Below are positions 59,701-64,000 of a stretch of DNA of 64,000 bases, in pieces. The stretch spans positions 558,001 to 622,000 of the forward strand of contig JAACJO010000004.1 in NCBI GenBank assembly GCA_013368445.1. The letters are read 5' to 3'. Source of the stretch: Leucocoprinus leucothites (Eukaryota; Basidiomycota; Agaricomycetes; Agaricales; Agaricaceae). The translations under genes were made by a program, and so were the position numbers. Numbering within the stretch: the first letter of the stretch is position 1; each line of letters opens with the position of its first letter. A model generated the notes under the pieces. It was not told where the DNA came from, did not search any database, and saw only the letters and a list, made by a program, of their open reading frames with translations.

Positions 59701-60537
59701 AGCGATAGAAGAGACTAGTTTTGTACTCTCGGGACTTTGACACTCTTTTACCAAAGGAATGAGGCGAGCGGACAGGTAGGAATACATGGACAGAGGATCA
59801 GACGAAAGAGATCGTCGATACTTTACTCCATTCCTGTTTAGTTGAAGTTTCGACACGACCTTGAAAACACCGTGGCGTCTGTTGCTGAACACCAACTTTG
59901 TGCGGAGTGAAAAGAGCTAGAGAATAAAGATCTCGGCAATCTTTTGCCAATGGGATAAGGGAAAGGTGAGAGAAGGGTGAGCATGGCTCTGTCTCCGTCC
60001 TTGTTCATGATTAATACTAGCTTATGGACAAGTTTGGCGGCTTGGCGAACAAGCACTGGGTGAGAGGCCAGGCTGGTTCAGTCCGGTGATCTTGGGAAGT
60101 GGTGTGATGAACAATGGCAGTGAGATGATGAGTTCATCGTGCAAAGTGCTGGCCGTGTGAGCGAAGCAAATTCGGCGTAACTGCAAGCGCCTGAGAAGCT
60201 GGAACAGAGAGATGACTTGGAAGGTTAGAACTGGGAGTCAGAGAGCCTCGAGGTCCCGAAGTGGTCGGGGCAGTTCCAAGGGTTGGTCGAGTGGTGGACC
60301 AACGGTATAATTCACGCGATCGGGAGACATTGCTATGCGAGTCGATAGTCGTACGATTTTAAACGCACTGGAGACAGAATAAATGGGTGTTTTCAATATT
60401 AATGCATAATTTGAAGCCTACACCAGTAGGAAAATTAGCGCAGAGGAACGCTGGGCTGTCCCCTCATCGCCAGCACATCATGGCAGTGTTGGACACTGAC
60501 TGGGAACGGAAAAGCGGGACCGCGTGCATTACGTAAT
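56800..60537. other. About 3.7 kb without a supported gene
   Basis: This is upstream of the disordered protein and of ODC. The longest frame (57080-57640, plus strand, 186 codons) has no recognisable motif, no supporting intron and a mixed composition, so I do not call it. Other frames (58640-58936, 59527-59895) are weaker. No RNA gene was recognised. Confidence 0.45.
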
Positions 60538-60580
60538 GGGAACTATAAATCGATGATCGATCCTACAACTTTATAGTTCC
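60528..60580 (+). promoter_or_regulatory. ODC core promoter: TTACGTAA palindrome and TATA-containing inverted repeat
   Basis: ATTACGTAAT (60528-60537) is a perfect 10-bp palindrome containing TTACGTAA, the site of Yap-type fungal bZIP factors. Directly after it, GGAACTATAAA (60539-60549) and TTTATAGTTCC (60570-60580) form perfect 11-bp inverted arms around a 20-base spacer. Each arm holds a TATA-like box. The ODC start codon lies about 750 bp downstream. Confidence 0.5.
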
Positions 60581-61328
60581 AACCTTCAACCACACACTCA
60601 TCCCCCACTCACCCGCTCTCTCGGCTTGCTAGTGTCTCGTTTTACGGGTTTCCGTATATCTATTCATTTACTTATCTTACTTACGAGCGATCGCGCATAT
60701 CGCTCGTTGAGTCACCATTTCAGCGGAAAGACACAGGGACTTGCGTTTGTTGACCCTTGAGTGCGTAAATCCCTTTTCTCTACCCTATCTCTTGTATGGG
60801 TTTGGATCTCGGGTTCTGACTGTCATGCTCCCGCTGTGCTCGTTTTACCTAGGTGGTCTTCTGTTCGTGGTGCGTTGCAAATTTTCTCTGTTCACGTGAA
60901 GAGCTGGACCCTGATGGCGCTTGGTTTGCTCTCTCAGGTGAACCACCCTAGCAGGAATAAAAAGTAAAGCCAATCCACCACCGTAACTTAACCAAAGCTA
61001 CACCTTTGGAACCACTTTCACTGGAATCACTCCAAACCCAGGACACTTCGCCCTTCAAGCTTTTTCCTCGCTGTACAGGGAGCGAGGAAACCACCACCGA
61101 CTGAAAGCACCCAAACCGATTACCGGATCCTTTCCCCGCCCGGCGGATATCCTTTGTTGACCCCCGTGGCGGTTTGGATTTCGGTGATTAACCTTGGGTC
61201 ATCCAGAAGAAACCACCAGATATTCCTTGACTCAACCAATCAACCAATCCCGTCCTATTTGCTTCCCTCAGCCACCGACTAGTGCTATTTATCGGCTGCA
61301 CTTTTTCTACATAGATTCCCTACTATCA
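60581..61328 (+). other. Long presumed 5' leader of ODC
   Basis: About 750 bp between the TATA region and the ODC ATG. It is pyrimidine-rich (60590-60700) with many CCACC and ACCAAA words and may include an intron. Long leaders are common for ornithine decarboxylase, where they serve translational control by polyamines; the sequence alone does not show this here. Confidence 0.4.
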
Positions 61329-63113
61329 ATGACCGGACTCGCTTACGCTGAACCAACCATTTGGGTTCCACACAACACTCTCGATTTCGAACATCACTCT
61401 TCATCTGCAGACACATATGCTGCACTCTCTTACGGCACTGATTTTGACTGGACTCAAGCCTTATCTCGCGAAGATACTGGTGTAGTTTACAAGCGCCCCA
61501 TATCTTCACACGTTGATACCCAGGATACCCTTATCGCCGATGGTTTCAAGAACAGAAAGCAATTCGACATTCCCGTCGATAGCAGATTTGTCGTCGAATC
61601 TGATAAACACCAAAACGAAGGTCATCATCTGTTTAATTTTGATCAGCCAACCGGAGAAACAATTTTCTCTGGCTTACCACCTCTCCATCGCGGTCAACCC
61701 AATGTGCACATGCGCAATGGTATTTTGAACGCACGTCAGCTCGCAGCCGCCGGCGAGCCTGATGCTGAAAAGGCCTTTTTCGTGGCCGATTTGGGCGAGG
61801 TGTACAAGCAGCATAAGAGGTGGATCGCCTCCTTGCCGGAGATTCAACCCTACTATGGTATGTGATTGAACTCGATTGTTCTTGTTGAAAAGCTCATGAT
61901 TTTCAGCTGTCAAGTGCAACCCGGATCCATACGTCATTCGACTCCTTGCTTCTCTCGGAGCGGGATTTGACTGCGCCTCCAACGGTGAAATCAATCGAGT
62001 TCTCTCGATTGGTGGAGGCGCCATCGATCCTTCTCGCATCATCTTCGCCAACCCGTGCAAGGCTGTCTCTTTCATTCGTGCGGCAGCTAGGGCTAACGTC
62101 GACACCATGACGTTTGATAACGCGGACGAGCTTTACAAAGTCGCAAAAGCACACCCACAAGCCAAGTTAGTTATTCGCATCTTAACCGATGACTCGAAGA
62201 GCCTCTGCGCCTTCGGCATCAAATTCGGTGCACCGCTTGCGGCTGTTCCGTCACTACTTGCAAAGGCGAAGGAGCTAAACTTGGATGTCATTGGTGTTAG
62301 TTTCCACGTCGGGAGTGGATGCTATGATCCCTCCGTTTATCGTGACGCAATCGCTCGCGCAAGGGCTGTGTTTAACATGGCCAAAAATGTTGGTTACGAG
62401 TTCACACTTTTAGACGTCGGAGGCGGTTTTGAGGATCGCCTCTTTGAAAATGCAGCCTCGGTCCTGAGGAGCGCGATTAGAGAACATTTCCCCGAGGAAG
62501 AGAGGAAGGAGAAGGGTATCAGGCTTATCGCTGAGCCTGGGAGGTACTACGTTTCGACCGCGTTCAGACTCGCCGTCAACGTCATTGCCAGAAGAGCGCC
62601 TTTGGATGGAGCAAAGGGATGCGCAGTTCTCAACAAGGATGGAGAGGCACAGCCAGAAGTCATGTGTAGGTCTTGAATGTCAAGGTTCCGACAACTATGG
62701 CTGACACCATTTTAGACTACGTTAATGACGGCGTATATGGCGCGTTCAACTGCATCCTATTCGACCATCAGACTCCACTACCTCAAGTCTTGACACTCAA
62801 CGGCTCACCTTATATTCCATCAGCCTACCCAGACGAACAACTAGCGAGCATCTGGGGACCCACTTGTGACTCGATTGACTGCGTATCCAAAGGACTAATG
62901 CTCCCACGCGGCATTCAAGTCGGTGACTGGCTTGGTTTTGAAAACATGGGCGCATACACTGTCTGTGCTGCCAGCCAGTTCAATGGGTTTGAGGTTAGCA
63001 ATGTGATTTATACCGTCGGCGGTGGCTCGAGCGAGGAAGTGGTTGTGGGCGAGCAGGTCAAGAAAGCGCTCGTCGGTTTTGCGGAGCGCGTTCAAAGAAT
63101 CGAGTTGGAATGA
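61329..63113 (+). CDS. spe1: Ornithine decarboxylase (polyamine biosynthesis)
   Basis: Converts ornithine to putrescine, the committed step of polyamine synthesis, with PLP as cofactor. Three exons: 61329-61857, 61907-62665, 62716-63113, with phase-1 joins that restore [11 protein letters not shown] and [15 protein letters not shown]. Key residues are visible: the PLP lysine in AVKCN, the histidine in SFHVGSG, the glycine-rich loop LDVGGGF, the phosphate-binding EPGRYYV, and the active-site cysteine in WGPTCDSID. The length of about 561 residues includes a 130-residue N-terminal extension ([16 protein letters not shown]...) longer than in animals but usual in basidiomycetes. The first ATG (61329) is preceded by CAATC context; an in-frame upstream frame exists but begins without a good ATG. 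Confidence 0.95.
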
Positions 63114-63439
63114 AATAGACTATTTTTTTTCGTATTTTGAAAAACGTTGGACACTGCCTGATGATTGTGATTTATTCTTGTTTCTTATACTCGGATACGA
63201 CCTAACCTTCGTCTTACATATTATCGGCAAAGGCTCAAATTTGTTTATCGTATATAGACTAAGAGTGCTCCCAATCTTGTTCATGGAGCACCCTCATCCT
63301 GAAACGTATCATAGTGATCTTCGCATTCACCAAGTCTGATTAAATTAATTCCAACATAAAGACCCATCAAAATCGTAGTACGGTTACTTCTAACCAAAGC
63401 CAACGTTGCTTAGCGCTCAACGCGTCTATTATGTATGAA
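63114..63439. other. Convergent intergenic region
   Basis: About 325 bp holding the ODC 3' UTR and the 3' side of the right-edge gene. Nothing else is seen. Confidence 0.5.
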
Positions 63440-64000
63440 CTAGTCGAAACCATGCCTCTTTACAGCAGAAGCCCAGGCAGCTCCGCTATACCCAATGTTC
63501 CTTGGTATTGGCGAAGGCGGACTTCGAACCCATCTTCGTGTAGCTTCGATATGTTTGACTCGCCGATTATGAGCTTGCACGGTTTCAGGGATCACTGGTC
63601 CGTCGTCGGATCGCGCACGGACTTGAGGTTTCTCAATAGCGGGCTCACGCTTTCCGTGACCCTGAGATAAAGCAGGCGAACCATCTGGCCGGGGTTCATG
63701 ACGGCGTACGACCACACTCATGCCCCTTTTGGAATTGGAGTTGTCACCATTTGAGTTGGATGTATCGGTGGGAGAGGCACCTGGAGCTGTGGTAGATGAA
63801 GAGGTGTCTGAGCCTTGTGTTCCTCCGGCTGGAGGAGGAGCGGAATGGCAAGTGTTGCAACGAGGTTCGGGTTTTGTGTTTTGAGGGTGAAGGTGAGGTC
63901 CGGAATGTCTGCCGTTGAGATGATTGGGAAGAGCAGTAGTGGTAGTGGAGGCTCGGGGTTGTTTTGGTGAGGAGCGTTTGTAATTGTTGGTGGTGGTGGT
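63440..64000 (-). CDS. Unidentified protein, 5' part beyond window edge
   Basis: The minus strand is open from base 64000 down to a stop at 63440, 187 codons, so the gene enters from the right. The visible part is Ser/Thr/Pro/Asn-rich, with one CNTC pair (EPRCNTCHSAPPP) that might belong to a zinc-binding site, then basic GMSVVVRRHEPRPDG. It ends SPIPRNIGYSGAAWASAVKR. No domain can be named. Internal ATG at 63721 is unlikely to be the start because the frame is equally convincing upstream. Confidence 0.6.
   Translation of the reverse strand, partial: TTTTNNYKRSSPKQPRASTTTTALPNHLNGRHSGPHLHPQNTKPEPRCNTCHSAPPPAGGTQGSDTSSSTTAPGASPTDTSNSNGDNSNSKRGMSVVVRRHEPRPDGSPALSQGHGKREPAIEKPQVRARSDDGPVIPETVQAHNRRVKHIEATRRWVRSPPSPIPRNIGYSGAAWASAVKRHGFD

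Noticed and set aside
63500..63550. B-box-like GGGTTCGAAGTCC on the minus strand
   Set aside because: It falls inside the open frame of the right-edge gene (codons for WVRSPP) and has no A box or cloverleaf around it.
1..64000. Transposons, CRISPR arrays or biosynthetic clusters
   Set aside because: I found no reverse transcriptase, transposase, long terminal repeat or terminal inverted repeat, and CRISPR does not apply to a fungal nuclear genome. The peroxygenase and MFS genes are not accompanied by core biosynthetic enzymes.

Overview
The window is nuclear DNA of a filamentous basidiomycete, most likely an Agaricales mushroom. Genes are dense and split by many 50-65 bp GT-AG introns. Ornithine decarboxylase, urease, the U5 protein Dim1/TXNL4A and a DENND6 homologue read as typical fungal orthologues. 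A secreted unspecific peroxygenase resembles the Agrocybe type, and there is a NACHT-type STAND protein and a pair of agaricomycete F-box/LRR-like genes. The species assignment is inference only.

Layout. 0-0.5 kb: 3' part of an unidentified minus-strand gene cut by the window edge. 3.2-6.3 kb: complete urease. 7.4-9.9 kb: NACHT protein. 10.7-13.3 kb: two tandem small paralogues (P1, P2). 13.7-14.5 kb: DUF4604 (KIAA1143-like) protein. 14.8-16 kb: LRR-like relic. 16.7-17.7 kb: paralogue P3. 18.0-18.9 kb: DUF4112 protein. 21.0-22.6 kb: SPT2-like chromatin protein. 22.9-24.9 kb: MFS transporter 1. 26.0-26.7 kb: small conserved-looking protein. 27.0-28.4 kb: paralogue P4. 30.3-31.6 kb: peroxygenase. 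34.9-38.0 kb: paralogues P5 and P6. 38.7-40.5 kb: MFS transporter 2. 41.3-42.5 kb: paralogue P7. 43.8-46.2 kb: DENND6-like. 46.8-48.8 kb: CPSF6-like RRM protein. 49.2-50.0 kb: Dim1. 50.2-54.9 kb: two F-box genes. 55.1-56.8 kb: long disordered protein. 61.3-63.1 kb: ornithine decarboxylase. 63.4-64 kb: partial gene.

Main result. Seven genes (P1-P7) scattered among housekeeping genes form one family that I do not recognise from any named domain. They share a fixed exon pattern: a phase-0 exon of 24 codons in P4-P7, a phase-0 exon of 31 codons in five of the seven, and a basic helical segment after the next intron. P3-P7 end in a shared helical domain of about 80 residues reached through a Ser/Pro/Thr-rich linker. 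P4 and P7 share an almost identical 28-bp promoter element made of two MluI cell-cycle boxes (ACGCGT), placed about 30 bp upstream of a TATA box. Sequence flanking urease and the P1/P2 duplication suggests that the NACHT gene sits inside an interrupted copy of the P1/P2 unit.

The housekeeping genes cover nitrogen metabolism (urease, ornithine decarboxylase), mRNA processing (Dim1, CPSF6-like), chromatin (SPT2) and membrane traffic (DENND6). They form the stable backbone. The paralogue family, NACHT gene, F-box genes and MFS genes form the accessory, duplicating layer.
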